The notes beneath the pieces are model-generated. The model did not search any database. It was not told the DNA's origin and worked only from the letters and a program-made list of their open reading frames with translations. Below, piece after piece: positions 7,692 to 15,816 of a stretch of 64,000 nt of DNA (position 1 is its first letter; each line of letters begins with the position of its first letter). This DNA is from Petrotoga sp. 9PWA.NaAc.5.4. GTDB lineage: Bacteria; Thermotogota; Thermotogae; Petrotogales; Petrotogaceae. Location of the stretch: NCBI RefSeq assembly GCF_002895485.1, contig NZ_AZRK01000002.1:167692-231691 (forward strand), read 5' to 3'. The position numbers and the translations under genes are program-made.

Positions 7692-9703
7692 AGGAATATG
7701 CCTCCAATAAAGAAAACGATATTTGCAATTAAATAAGCTACTATAATGGTGTAGAAGAAGCTGAAAATCATCCACTTCCAACCGTTAGTTTCCGCCTTTA
7801 TAGTGGCTAAAGTTGCAAAACATGGAATATATGTTAAAACGAAGAATATCAAGGATAAAGCAGAAACGGGGGTAATAGAATTTTGCAAAGCAAAACTTAA
7901 CGACTCTTCACCTACATTAAACAAGGTAGAATAAGAAGAAACGACTATTTCCTTTGCTGCAACACCAAAAACTAAGCCTGTATTTATTCTCCAATCCCAA
8001 CCCAAATGACGGGTCAACGGTTCGAAAATCTTTCCTATGACTGCTGCGTAACTATTGTTTATATCTTCTCCAAAATTTGGGAAAAAAGACAGTGTCCAGA
8101 TAATAATAGTGGCAACAAATATTACTCCCCCAGCCTTTTGTAAAAAGTGCTTACCTCTGTTCCACGTATAAATTGATAAATTTTTCAATGTAGGCATTCT
8201 AAATCTTGGTAATTCTATTGTAAAAGGAATATCATCAGCTTGTGTTATGAAAATCTGTAAGAATTTTGAGGATATTAAGACTAACGCTATACTTGACAAA
8301 TATACTAACATCATGATAGTTGCAGCATGTGCTGAAAAAAAGGCACTTATAAATACTATATACACGGGTAATCTTGCGCTACATGAAGAAAAAGGAAGAC
8401 TAAGTATAAGAGCTAATCTTTCTTTTTTGTTAGCGATAGTTTTTGTAGAAATAATAGCCGGAACATTACATCCAAAGCCTAAAATTATAGACATAAAAGA
8501 TCTACCACTCAAACCAAAGTTTCTTGCAATTCTGTCTACAAGGAAAGCAGCTCTGGGCAAATATCCTGATTCTTCCAAGAATCCTAAAAAGAAAAACAAA
8601 ATAAAAATCTGAGGTAAGAAAATTAAAACACCTCCAACACCTGCAATTATGCCATCTACAATCAAAGAATTTAGCCAAGGAATATTTATATAATTAGAAG
8701 CAAAGTTTCCTAAGAAATTAAACGAACTCTCTAATAAGTCGGACAAAGGTTGAGCTACGCTAAAAGTTAAAGAAAATACAGAAAATAAGGCAAAGATATA
8801 TATCAATATTCCTAAAACCTTGTGAGTAAACACATGATCTAAAATATCTCTTAAAGACCAATCGATTCCCTCTTTTATTATTGAGGAAGTTACTAAGTAA
8901 GAGATGAAGTTGAATTTCCAATTCAGGTACTCATTTTTTAAAGCGGCTAAATCAAATTTTTCGCTGATATCTTCCATAAATGTTTCTGGTAGTTCTAAAT
9001 CATTGTTTCCAAACTCCAACAAATAAATAGGTAACCATCTATTTTCGCGATCTCCATAGTACTTAGCTTCAATATCTTTATATTGAAAAGCTTTTTCTTG
9101 AAAATAATATACAAATTTTTCTATAGGTTCTGGATATTTGATTTTATTTTTTATTATATTCTTGGTTCCTGAAAGGCTGTATACCTCTTCTAACAATTTT
9201 TCTATGCCTTCACCTGTTCTTGCCGAAGTAAGAATTACAGGAATATTTAAAGTTTTGGAAATGGGAGATGTATCTATAACTCTGCCTTTTTCTTTTGCTT
9301 CATCTATAGCATTTATCACTAAGATAATTTTAACTTCCATTTCAATTAATTGAAACAATAAAAACATAGAACTCTCTAAGTTCAGTGCATCTGCAACCAA
9401 AATAACAATTTCAGATTCTTTGCTCAATATATAATCTTTAGCTACTTTTTCATCTTCACTTTTTGATGAAAGAGTATATACTCCAGGAAGATCAACTAAT
9501 TTAAAAGATTTTCCTTTATATTTGAAGGTCCCAACCTTTTTTTCAACAGTAACTCCTGGCCAGTTTGCAACATATTGTTTTGCTCCCGTTAAAGCATTAA
9601 ATAAAGAAGTTTTTCCGACATTCGGATTACCAATTATTGAGATTTCTGATTCTGAGTCTTCGGTTAATACAGTATTTTCAACGTGATCATGATGATGGCC
9701 CAT
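7688..9703 (-). CDS. feoB: ferrous iron transport protein B
   Basis: 671 aa. The N-terminal G domain has P-loop GNPNVGKTS, the G3 motif DLPGVY and the G4 position NAID; the C-terminal part has the Gate domains with about eight membrane segments and the Cys-containing motif 'GFGCNVPA'. It imports Fe2+ across the inner membrane. An upstream ATG at 9721 exists, but GGGAGG lies ideally before the ATG at 9703. The first residues are MGHHHDHVEN, a His-rich stretch that could bind metal. It is transcribed after feoA and feoC, with a 77-base gap after feoC. Confidence 0.96.
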   Translation of the reverse strand: MGHHHDHVENTVLTEDSESEISIIGNPNVGKTSLFNALTGAKQYVANWPGVTVEKKVGTFKYKGKSFKLVDLPGVYTLSSKSEDEKVAKDYILSKESEIVILVADALNLESSMFLLFQLIEMEVKIILVINAIDEAKEKGRVIDTSPISKTLNIPVILTSARTGEGIEKLLEEVYSLSGTKNIIKNKIKYPEPIEKFVYYFQEKAFQYKDIEAKYYGDRENRWLPIYLLEFGNNDLELPETFMEDISEKFDLAALKNEYLNWKFNFISYLVTSSIIKEGIDWSLRDILDHVFTHKVLGILIYIFALFSVFSLTFSVAQPLSDLLESSFNFLGNFASNYINIPWLNSLIVDGIIAGVGGVLIFLPQIFILFFFLGFLEESGYLPRAAFLVDRIARNFGLSGRSFMSIILGFGCNVPAIISTKTIANKKERLALILSLPFSSCSARLPVYIVFISAFFSAHAATIMMLVYLSSIALVLISSKFLQIFITQADDIPFTIELPRFRMPTLKNLSIYTWNRGKHFLQKAGGVIFVATIIIWTLSFFPNFGEDINNSYAAVIGKIFEPLTRHLGWDWRINTGLVFGVAAKEIVVSSYSTLFNVGEESLSFALQNSITPVSALSLIFFVLTYIPCFATLATIKAETNGWKWMIFSFFYTIIVAYLIANIVFFIGGIFL

Positions 9704-9780
9704 AGGATTTCCTCCCAACATTATCCTTATTAAAGAATAGGATTTTTAAAAGGGGTACCTTTAAATAAACAAATATTTTA

Positions 9781-10005
9781 CTACTCACATTTTTTAAAAA
9801 AACCTTTTTTACACTCATCAATTAGGGGACATTTATTACATGCCGGCTCTATTTTATTTATATTTTGAATACCAACATCCATGGTTCTAAAAAAGGGAAT
9901 CAAAATATTGATTTCACTTTCAGTTAAGTTAAACTCCTCTTTAATTTCAGAAAATGTAACCTCTTTGTTCTTTTGCGCATATTCTGTTATAGCTAAAAAA
10001 TTCAT
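9781..10005 (-). CDS. FeoC-like winged-helix protein with a four-cysteine cluster
   Basis: 74 aa. An N-terminal helix-turn-helix-like region (VTFSEIKEEFNLTESEI) is followed by a C-terminal C-x2-C-x5-C-x7-C cluster. FeoC proteins of this size combine a winged helix with cysteines that can hold an Fe-S cluster and act on Feo stability or expression. It sits between feoA and feoB, 3 bases after feoA, the classic place. Assignment is by architecture and context. Confidence 0.78.
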   Translation of the reverse strand: MNFLAITEYAQKNKEVTFSEIKEEFNLTESEINILIPFFRTMDVGIQNINKIEPACNKCPLIDECKKGFFKKCE

Positions 10006-10008
10006 CTT

Positions 10009-10467
10009 CTATGCCACCTTTTTACAAAAGATTTTTTCAGCCTTTCCTCTTCCAATTTCGAAAGTGTCTCCTTTTATTTCTACACTAATTTTGTTACCAT
10101 ATTTGTTTACCTTTTTTATTTTAATTCCTTCCAAAATCCCCATTTTTTTCATTTCCTTATAAAAAGTTCTTCCACCCTCTAAATGAATAACTTCATAATC
10201 ACCAGATTCTATTTCAAACAAGTTTTCTATTATGTATTCTACTTCTACAAATATATTAGCTGCTTCAGATTTTCTTAAAACAAGTTTCCTTTCTCCTGTT
10301 TTAAATACTAAAGGATCTCCAAAAGGAGAAATATGAACCAATTCAATCATTTTACCAGGAATCATTCCCATAGAAATAAAACGATTGTTTAAATCTTCGC
10401 TTTTTAGAGATAGTTTATGTATTTTCCCTTTTTGACCTATAAATAATTTGCTTAATGGTATAATCAC
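10009..10467 (-). CDS. feoA: FeoA-domain protein with two tandem SH3-like domains
   Basis: 152 aa, twice the usual FeoA length of about 75-80. The first domain (residues about 1-75) shows 'RFISMGMIPGKMIELVHISPFGDPL', the standard FeoA core. The second (about 80-150) shows 'YKEMKKMGILEGIKIKKV', the same fold in more divergent form. FeoA is a small cytoplasmic partner of FeoB. It is the first gene of the minus-strand feo operon. Between its promoter (10831-10859) and its start lie two copies of the dispersed leader element. Confidence 0.9.
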   Translation of the reverse strand: MIIPLSKLFIGQKGKIHKLSLKSEDLNNRFISMGMIPGKMIELVHISPFGDPLVFKTGERKLVLRKSEAANIFVEVEYIIENLFEIESGDYEVIHLEGGRTFYKEMKKMGILEGIKIKKVNKYGNKISVEIKGDTFEIGRGKAEKIFCKKVA

Positions 10468-10498
10468 TTTTCCTCCTAAATTTGAAAAAATTTTACTG

Positions 10499-10670
10499 CC
10501 TTTAGAAATTTCAAAATTTAAATTTTGCCAATATTTTAGTCCTAATTAATTCCTAATTTTTTAACTTTTTCGCTACATGTAGCTAAGGAGAGAGGGGAGG
10601 GCTCCGCCCTGAACCCATTGTAAACTCAAATGCTTATTTTCTGAAAATCTTCGTTTATAAAATCTCTATC
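10499..10670 (-). repeat. dispersed leader element, copy A (upstream of feoA)
   Basis: Read on the minus strand it carries the central GGGCGGAGCCC hairpin, a small palindrome in the place of the CGGTAC hairpin (CTACATGTAG), and the right end AATTTCTAAAG (10500-10510). Its left end is divergent. The right end lies 32 bases before the feoA start. It is abutted by a second partial copy. Confidence 0.8.
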
Positions 10671-10800
10671 TAATCCTTGCAAAATATGAATTTCTTTAGT
10701 TTTTCGGTACTTGTACCGAAGGGAGGGGGAGAGGGCTCCACCCTGAACCCGTTGTAAATTCAAATACTTATTTTTAAAAAATTCTCATTTCTAAAGTCCC
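10671..10800 (-). repeat. dispersed leader element, copy B (partial, tandem with copy A)
   Basis: On the minus strand it begins GGG-ACTTTAGAAAT (10787-10800) and continues through the TTTGAATTTACAACGGG segment, a GGGTGGAGCCC hairpin and a perfect TTCGGTAC-AA-GTACCGAA palindrome, then stops before the right half. It retains the left end and centre best. Confidence 0.85.
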
Positions 10801-10830
10801 CACTGAAAAAAATTTACTGTCTCTTTTGCT

Positions 10831-10859
10831 ATTATACTACTCTTAAAAAAGTTAGACAA
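10831..10859 (-). promoter_or_regulatory. promoter of the feo operon
   Basis: Minus strand TTGTCT (10859-10854), 17-base spacer, TATAAT (10836-10831). The transcript would run about 360 bases through leader copies B and A before reaching feoA. Confidence 0.7.
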
Positions 10860-10893
10860 GCCTAAAAATTAAGAAATAAAAAAGAAAATGTAA

Positions 10894-10920
10894 AAAAAGG
10901 GATCTAAAAAAGATCCCTTT
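10894..10920 (-). terminator. rho-independent terminator after tRNA-Gln
   Basis: The minus strand reads AAAGGGATCT-TTTTT-AGATCCC followed by a run of Ts. It separates the tRNA from the feo promoter. Confidence 0.85.
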
Positions 10921-10929
10921 CGTAGTAGG

Positions 10930-11000
10930 CTGGGGGAAGAGGATTCGAACCTCTACTCGCGGAGTCAGAGTCCGCTGTCCTGCCGTTAGACGATCCCCCA
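10930..11000 (-). tRNA. tRNA-Gln (anticodon CTG)
   Basis: The 7-bp acceptor stem TGGGGGA/TCCCCCA, a D arm, an anticodon stem GCGGA/TCCGC with loop CTCTGAC (anticodon CTG), and a T arm AGAGG-TTCGAAT-CCTCT all fold. The T1-A72 opening pair is typical of bacterial tRNA-Gln. The 3' CCA is not encoded (GCCT follows). Confidence 0.95.
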
Positions 11001-11013
11001 TTTGGTAGTATTA

Positions 11014-11042
11014 ATTATAACATAAAAAAAATTAGTTGACAA
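11014..11042 (-). promoter_or_regulatory. promoter of tRNA-Gln
   Basis: Minus strand TTGTCA (11042-11037), 17-base spacer, TATAAT (11019-11014), 14 bases before the tRNA. Its -35 box overlaps the -35 box of a divergent plus-strand promoter. Confidence 0.8.
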
Positions 11043-11063
11043 GCTACGGTTGCAATTTATGAT
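11036..11063 (+). promoter_or_regulatory. divergent promoter toward the beta-barrel-like gene
   Basis: TTGACA (11036-11041), 16-base spacer, TATGAT (11058-11063). The -35 hexamer is almost the same bases as the -35 of the tRNA-Gln promoter on the other strand. Confidence 0.6.
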
Positions 11064-11099
11064 AAAATTGCATAATGAGATTTTGATCCTTTTTTAAAT

Positions 11100-11166
11100 A
11101 TCTGCTTAGAAATAAAGATTTTAGAAAAACAATGTTTTGAATTTAAGTTTGATTCAGGGTGAAACC
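11100..11166 (+). repeat. dispersed leader element, copy C (left part only)
   Basis: The segment TTTTGAATTTAAG...TTCAGGGTGAAACCC matches the left half of the element (compare 19069-19100 and 29525-29560). It runs into the start region of the following gene, which makes the GTG at 11159 doubtful as a start. Confidence 0.6.
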
Positions 11167-12037
11167 CAGTTTGGAAGTGATAATTATAGAATATATAAAA
11201 ATTAATTTCATCATAAAAATTATTTTTATTATATTTTTATCTTTTTATTATTTCCCTCCTTCTTCAATTTTTTCTAAAAATTTATCTTTTGAAGATATTG
11301 ATATTGAGCTTTCGATAGAATCATATCATTTTCATTATAAAGAATTCGATGAAGAAGGGAAGTTATTTATGCAAGAATATGGACTTATAACAAGTATATC
11401 TTATTCATATGTTTATAATGTTAATGATTTCTTATTCAATTATTTAGGGCGGATATCTTGTGGAAAAGTTAATTATAATGGAAGAACTATGAATGGAAGA
11501 CCTCTATATTTAGAAAATATTTTTAACTGTGCATGGGAAACAAAAGCTACCTTAGGAAAGAAATTTTTGTTAAATTCAAAAATTGGTTTTACACCTTCGG
11601 TGGGGATAGGATATCGCTATTTAAATGACGATCTTGGAAAAGTATATTATGGAGGATACGAAAGAGAATCGAGATATTGGTATATTCCCTTGAACTTTGA
11701 AACAAACATCAATTTCTCAAGTAGTAAAACTTATGGATTTAACTTAGAATTTGACTACTTTTTAAAAGGGTTGCAGAAAAGCCATTTAAGTGATTTTAAC
11801 CCTTATTATAACGATGTAGTGAACGTTCAAAACAGTGGTTTTGGTATAAAATCACGGGTTTTTATTGAAAAGGAACTTGATAAATATGAATTTTTGGGGG
11901 CATTGTTTAGTAATTTTTGGTATATTAAAAAATCTGAAATAAGCTTTCTTAAATATGGTGATGAGATTGTAGCAGAAGTTTGGGAACCAGAAAACATTAC
12001 CTTAGAAATAGGATTGATAATGGGATTAATTTTTTAA
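11159..12037 (+). CDS. putative outer-envelope beta-barrel protein
   Basis: About 290 aa. A hydrophobic signal-like segment (INFIIKIIFIIFLSFYYF) is followed by many alternating, aromatic-rich strands, and the chain ends in a hydrophobic strand with a terminal Phe (IGLIMGLIF), as in outer-membrane barrels. I do not recognise a named family. The start is uncertain: the GTG at 11159 lies inside repeat copy C without a ribosome site, whereas GGAAGTGA (11173-11180) precedes in-frame ATA codons at 11186 and 11195. See the finding on non-canonical starts. Confidence 0.65.
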   Translation: MKPSLEVIIIEYIKINFIIKIIFIIFLSFYYFPPSSIFSKNLSFEDIDIELSIESYHFHYKEFDEEGKLFMQEYGLITSISYSYVYNVNDFLFNYLGRISCGKVNYNGRTMNGRPLYLENIFNCAWETKATLGKKFLLNSKIGFTPSVGIGYRYLNDDLGKVYYGGYERESRYWYIPLNFETNINFSSSKTYGFNLEFDYFLKGLQKSHLSDFNPYYNDVVNVQNSGFGIKSRVFIEKELDKYEFLGALFSNFWYIKKSEISFLKYGDEIVAEVWEPENITLEIGLIMGLIF

Positions 12038-12126
12038 ATAGTCTTCAATAATAAGCAATGATTTTATGAGAAAATTATTTTACAAAGTAAAACCTAAAGA
12101 GTCGCAAGGAGTTGAAAGATTGTTAT

Positions 12127-13224
12127 ATGAAATGTGAAGGTTGCGGCATAGAAATCCAAAGTAAAGATCCCAACAAAGCGGGTTATGTGCCTGAAAATGT
12201 GATTATAGAAAAATTGGCAAATGATGAACCAATAGTTTGTCAAAGATGTTTTAAATTAAGGCATTATAATCAACTGCTTCCTATAAACATTGATTCGGAT
12301 TTTTCTTGTCAAATTGATAAAATCTTGAAAGATTTTAAAACCGTTATATGGCTTGTCGATGTTATTGATTTTGAAGGTACTTTTAGAAAAGAAATATTAG
12401 ATAAATTAAAGGGGAAAAATGTCTTTCTTGTTGTAAACAAAATAGATCTTTTACCAAGAAGTACTTCTTACACCCAATTGAAGGAATGGTTGTATGAAAG
12501 AATAAAAGATTCGGATTTAAAAATACCTAAGGAACATATTAGAATGATTAGTGTAAAAAATGGAGTGGGAATGGAAAGAACAAAAAAACTTTTAATAAAA
12601 TCAGAAAGGGAGAAAGCTTTAATAATAGGAGTTGTCAATGTTGGTAAATCTTCTTTTTTAAAAAAATTAGGTGCAGAAAATTTAACTGTTAGTTCTTATC
12701 CCGGAACCACACTTAATGTATTAAGAACAAAAATAAATAACATGGATTTAGAATTTTATGATACCCCAGGAATTTTTACAAAAGATCGGCTGTGCGATTT
12801 TTTCGATATTTATTCTCAAGTCAAAATGATACCTTCCAAAAAGATTATTTCTAAAACTTTTACTGTTAATAAAGGAAATGTACTTTTTATTAGCGGTTTA
12901 TTTTGGATAAAAGTTATAGAAAATGGAATAAACGATTTACCCCCTATTATGACAGTATTCCATCCAGAAGGTGTCTCTACACATAGAGCAAAGCAAGAAA
13001 GAGTAGATGAATTATTAACAAATAGAGATGTGCTGTTTCCGCCTTATTATTCAAGTTTTAAATATGAAAAAGTTAACTTTGAAAATATTGTATTAAGAGT
13101 AGATAAAGGTAATGATATAGCAATAGCAGGGGGAGGTTGGATTTCTATAAAAAGAGGGCCTTTAATAGCAGAAATAATAAAACCGAAAGAGCTTAAAGTT
13201 ATTATTAGAAAGTCTATTAAGTGA
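12127..13224 (+). CDS. yqeH: circularly permuted GTPase YqeH
   Basis: 365 aa. An N-terminal zinc finger (CEGCG...CQRC) is followed by the permuted GTPase motif order: NKIDL (G4) first, then GVVNVGKSS (G1) and DTPGI (G3), with a C-terminal RNA-binding region. YqeH acts in assembly of the small ribosomal subunit. The ATG at 12127 is chosen; a TTG at 12112 in frame is directly against the AAGGAG site and too close to use it, though the ATG spacing (15) is long. Confidence 0.9.
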   Translation: MKCEGCGIEIQSKDPNKAGYVPENVIIEKLANDEPIVCQRCFKLRHYNQLLPINIDSDFSCQIDKILKDFKTVIWLVDVIDFEGTFRKEILDKLKGKNVFLVVNKIDLLPRSTSYTQLKEWLYERIKDSDLKIPKEHIRMISVKNGVGMERTKKLLIKSEREKALIIGVVNVGKSSFLKKLGAENLTVSSYPGTTLNVLRTKINNMDLEFYDTPGIFTKDRLCDFFDIYSQVKMIPSKKIISKTFTVNKGNVLFISGLFWIKVIENGINDLPPIMTVFHPEGVSTHRAKQERVDELLTNRDVLFPPYYSSFKYEKVNFENIVLRVDKGNDIAIAGGGWISIKRGPLIAEIIKPKELKVIIRKSIK

Positions 13225-13253
13225 GTAAAAATATCAATGTGGAGGTGTATATT

Positions 13254-13844
13254 TTGCAATTAAAAGAACCAGGTATAATAGTTGGAGTATCTAATAGACA
13301 TGTTCATCTGTCACAAGAACACTTGGAGGTACTTTTTGGGGAAAATTATGAATTAACACCTATAAAACCTCTTGGTCAGCCGGGGCAGTATGCTTGTGAT
13401 GAATGTGTTGATTTAATAGGACCTAAGGGTATTTTTCAAAAAGTAAGAATATTAGGCCCTGTAAGAAAAGAATCACAAGTTGAAATATCTCGAACAGATT
13501 CCTTTAAATTAGGAATAACTCCACCAGTAAGAGACTCTGGAGATATACAAGGTACTCCAGGAATTACTCTAAAAGGTCCAAAGGGAGAAGTTGTTTTAGA
13601 TAAGGGTGTTATCATAGCTAAAAGGCATATACATATGCTTCCAATTGATGCAGAACACTATGGAGTAAAAGATAAAGATATAGTATCAGTTTATTGCAAT
13701 AAAGAAGGAAGAAGACTGATTTTTCAAGATGTTTTAATAAGAGTTAGTGAGAAGTTCGCATTAGAATTTCATGTAGATATAGATGAAGCAAATGCAGCTT
13801 TATTAAACAGTGGTGACTACATAAAAATTATTGAAAGGTTTTAA
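13254..13844 (+). CDS. phosphate acyltransferase of the PduL family (phosphotransacetylase)
   Basis: 196 aa. Two PduL domains carry the conserved histidine motifs SNRHVHLS (near residue 14) and KRHIHM (near residue 125) that bind zinc. The enzyme interconverts acyl-CoA and acyl phosphate. No microcompartment targeting extension is seen, and no microcompartment genes are near, so a free phosphotransacetylase for acetate formation is the likely role. A GTG at 13221 overlaps yqeH, but GGAGGTG lies 6 bases before the TTG at 13254, which is preferred. Confidence 0.88.
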   Translation: MQLKEPGIIVGVSNRHVHLSQEHLEVLFGENYELTPIKPLGQPGQYACDECVDLIGPKGIFQKVRILGPVRKESQVEISRTDSFKLGITPPVRDSGDIQGTPGITLKGPKGEVVLDKGVIIAKRHIHMLPIDAEHYGVKDKDIVSVYCNKEGRRLIFQDVLIRVSEKFALEFHVDIDEANAALLNSGDYIKIIERF

Positions 13845-13845
13845 A

Positions 13846-13876
13846 ATGCTGGTAATTTCTTACCAGCATTTTTATT
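13846..13876. terminator. bidirectional terminator between pduL and rbgA
   Basis: Perfect 10-bp stem ATGCTGGTAA/TTACCAGCAT with a TTTC loop and T-rich flanks on both strands, between convergent genes. Confidence 0.88.
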
Positions 13877-14689
13877 TTAAAAATCTGAAGGAGTTTCATA
13901 TGTAATGCAACCGTACTTACCATCTGATAATTCCTTTAAAAAAATATTTCTGCCTCTTTCATAATCAAAGATTCCACCTTTTTTTATGAAATTTCTTTTT
14001 AAAGAAAAAAGTTCTATGAACTCGTACGAATTTTTGCAGCCTTCCCAATTAAGGAGTACTTTGCTTAAAATTTCTGGATACTCAATTCTCAAAAAATTAA
14101 ATGCGTAGTTAAAAGCTTCTTCTAATTCATGATCCTCCGATTTTAAAGAACCTATCAAAATCAATTTGTTCACAATATTTTTATTGTAGAGTTTTGGGTA
14201 CAATACTCCGGGAGTATCTAAAACTCTTAGTTTTTCTCCGATATTTATCCACTGAATGCCTCTTGTAATTCCTGGCTCATTTCCAACCGCTGCGGCTTTT
14301 TTACCTTTTAGTCTATTTATAAAAGTTGATTTTCCTACATTTGGTATTCCGACAATCATTATTCGCTTTTCATTAAATTTTTCTGGGATGAGAGGATCAA
14401 TTTTTTTTAAAAAAAATTCTCTTAAATTTAGATTTTTAAGACTTAGTGAAAAAACTTCATTTCCATTAGCCTTATAATAATTTTCCCATTCTTTAGTTTT
14501 TTTCTTATCACATAAATCGTATTTGTTCAGAACAATTATTCTATTTTTATTCCTGAAAAGTTGCTCTTCTTCATAAGCTCTACTTGCATAAGGAGCTCGT
14601 GCATCTAAAATTTCAATCACAGCATTTACTATACTTAAATTATTTTTTATTATCTTTTTGGCTTTCTCAATATGACCGGGATACCACAT
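13877..14689 (-). CDS. rbgA: ribosome biogenesis GTPase RbgA/YlqF
   Basis: 270 aa. It starts MWYPGHIEKAKK, as RbgA does. The GTPase motifs are permuted: LNKYDLCD (G4), then GIPNVGKST (G1), GITRG (G2) and DTPGVL (G3). The C-terminal region is helical. RbgA acts late in assembly of the large ribosomal subunit. It is convergent with pduL and divergent from phoH. Together with yqeH it places two permuted ribosome-assembly GTPases within 2.5 kb. Confidence 0.93.
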   Translation of the reverse strand: MWYPGHIEKAKKIIKNNLSIVNAVIEILDARAPYASRAYEEEQLFRNKNRIIVLNKYDLCDKKKTKEWENYYKANGNEVFSLSLKNLNLREFFLKKIDPLIPEKFNEKRIMIVGIPNVGKSTFINRLKGKKAAAVGNEPGITRGIQWINIGEKLRVLDTPGVLYPKLYNKNIVNKLILIGSLKSEDHELEEAFNYAFNFLRIEYPEILSKVLLNWEGCKNSYEFIELFSLKRNFIKKGGIFDYERGRNIFLKELSDGKYGCITYETPSDF

Positions 14690-14841
14690 GCTTATAACCC
14701 CTTTTAAAGAGAGTTTTTCATAGAAAATATTTTTGATAAATTGTGTGATATAATATTATTGAATTGTATTATACAATAATTAGGAAATATGTAAATTAAC
14801 GTTTCGTAAAACTTTATAAGTGTAAGGAGGGACATTAAATA

Positions 14842-15816
14842 TTGAGAAACACGATTTCAATTCCTAACAATGTGGAACCGATAGAAATATTTGGAGCTTA
14901 TGATAGCAGGACCAAGTATTTGAAAAAAGAGTTAAATGTAGATATTCATTACAAAGATAGAAAAATATACATTGAAGGAAAAGATGTAGATTCCGTAGAT
15001 AAGACTTATAAAATATTTTCTGAACTATTAGAAATTTTAGATGAAGGACAATTGCTTGATTGGGATCAATTTCAATATATAGTTTCTCGGTATAAAAACA
15101 ATGGCAATGGAGAGAATAGCGAGAAAAAGCAAAAATCAATGAAAGAAGTAGTTAATACTCAGATAGTAGGAACAAAAATCTTTGCAAAGACAGAAGGACA
15201 AGCTAATTACATAGAATTATTAAAAAATAATGATATAGTTTTCAGCATAGGCCCTGCTGGGACGGGGAAAACTTATTTGGCAGTAGCAATGGCTGTCGAT
15301 TATTTAAGGGCAGGTAAAGTACAACGTTTAATTTTAACGCGACCCGCGGTAGAAGCTGGAGAGAAATTGGGATTTTTGCCAGGAACATTATACGAAAAAG
15401 TAGATCCTTATCTTAAGCCTTTGTTTGATGCTCTCTTAGATTTCATGGATTCTGATAGGTTAATTTCTTATAGGGAAAGAGGTATTATAGAAATATTACC
15501 ATTAGCTTATATGAGAGGTAGAACCTTAAATAATTCTTTTATCATATTAGATGAAGCTCAAAATACTACTTATCAACAAATGAAAATGTTTTTAACAAGA
15601 ATCGGATTCAATTCAAGGGTGGTTATTACAGGAGATATTACCCAAATAGATTTAGAAAAAAAGAAAGATTCTGGACTCTTATCAGTTAAAGAGATTTTAG
15701 GAGAGAACATTAAAGGAATTACATTTATTGAATTGAAAGAAGACGACGTTGTTAGAAACCCTTTGGTGAAAAATATAATAAAAGCTTATGAAAAGTATGA
15801 AAAAAATGAAAAATAA
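14842..15816 (+). CDS. PhoH-family ATPase (YbeZ type)
   Basis: 324 aa. It has an N-terminal domain of about 100 residues, then Walker A GPAGTGKT (near residue 138), an arginine-containing 'LTRPAVEAGEKLGFLPG' motif, and Walker B IILDEAQN (near residue 232). It is a helicase-like ATPase that commonly accompanies YbeY, as here. The TTG start at 14842 follows TAAGGAGG with a 12-base spacing. The 3' end overlaps the next gene by 29 bases. Confidence 0.92.
   Translation: MRNTISIPNNVEPIEIFGAYDSRTKYLKKELNVDIHYKDRKIYIEGKDVDSVDKTYKIFSELLEILDEGQLLDWDQFQYIVSRYKNNGNGENSEKKQKSMKEVVNTQIVGTKIFAKTEGQANYIELLKNNDIVFSIGPAGTGKTYLAVAMAVDYLRAGKVQRLILTRPAVEAGEKLGFLPGTLYEKVDPYLKPLFDALLDFMDSDRLISYRERGIIEILPLAYMRGRTLNNSFIILDEAQNTTYQQMKMFLTRIGFNSRVVITGDITQIDLEKKKDSGLLSVKEILGENIKGITFIELKEDDVVRNPLVKNIIKAYEKYEKNEK

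Noticed and set aside
10579..10720. Repeat hairpins as rho-independent terminators
   Set aside because: GGGC-GGA-GCCC and CGGTAC-GTACCG are not followed by T runs, and the elements lie upstream of genes in the sense direction rather than after genes as a rule.
10499..10800. The repeats as a CRISPR array or insertion sequence
   Set aside because: No regular spacers, no cas genes, no transposase frame in or near any copy; copies are too short to encode one.
14762..14778. ATTGTAT-T-ATACAAT palindrome in the rbgA-phoH gap as an operator
   Set aside because: Short and AT-rich in AT-rich sequence, not seen elsewhere in the window; chance cannot be excluded.
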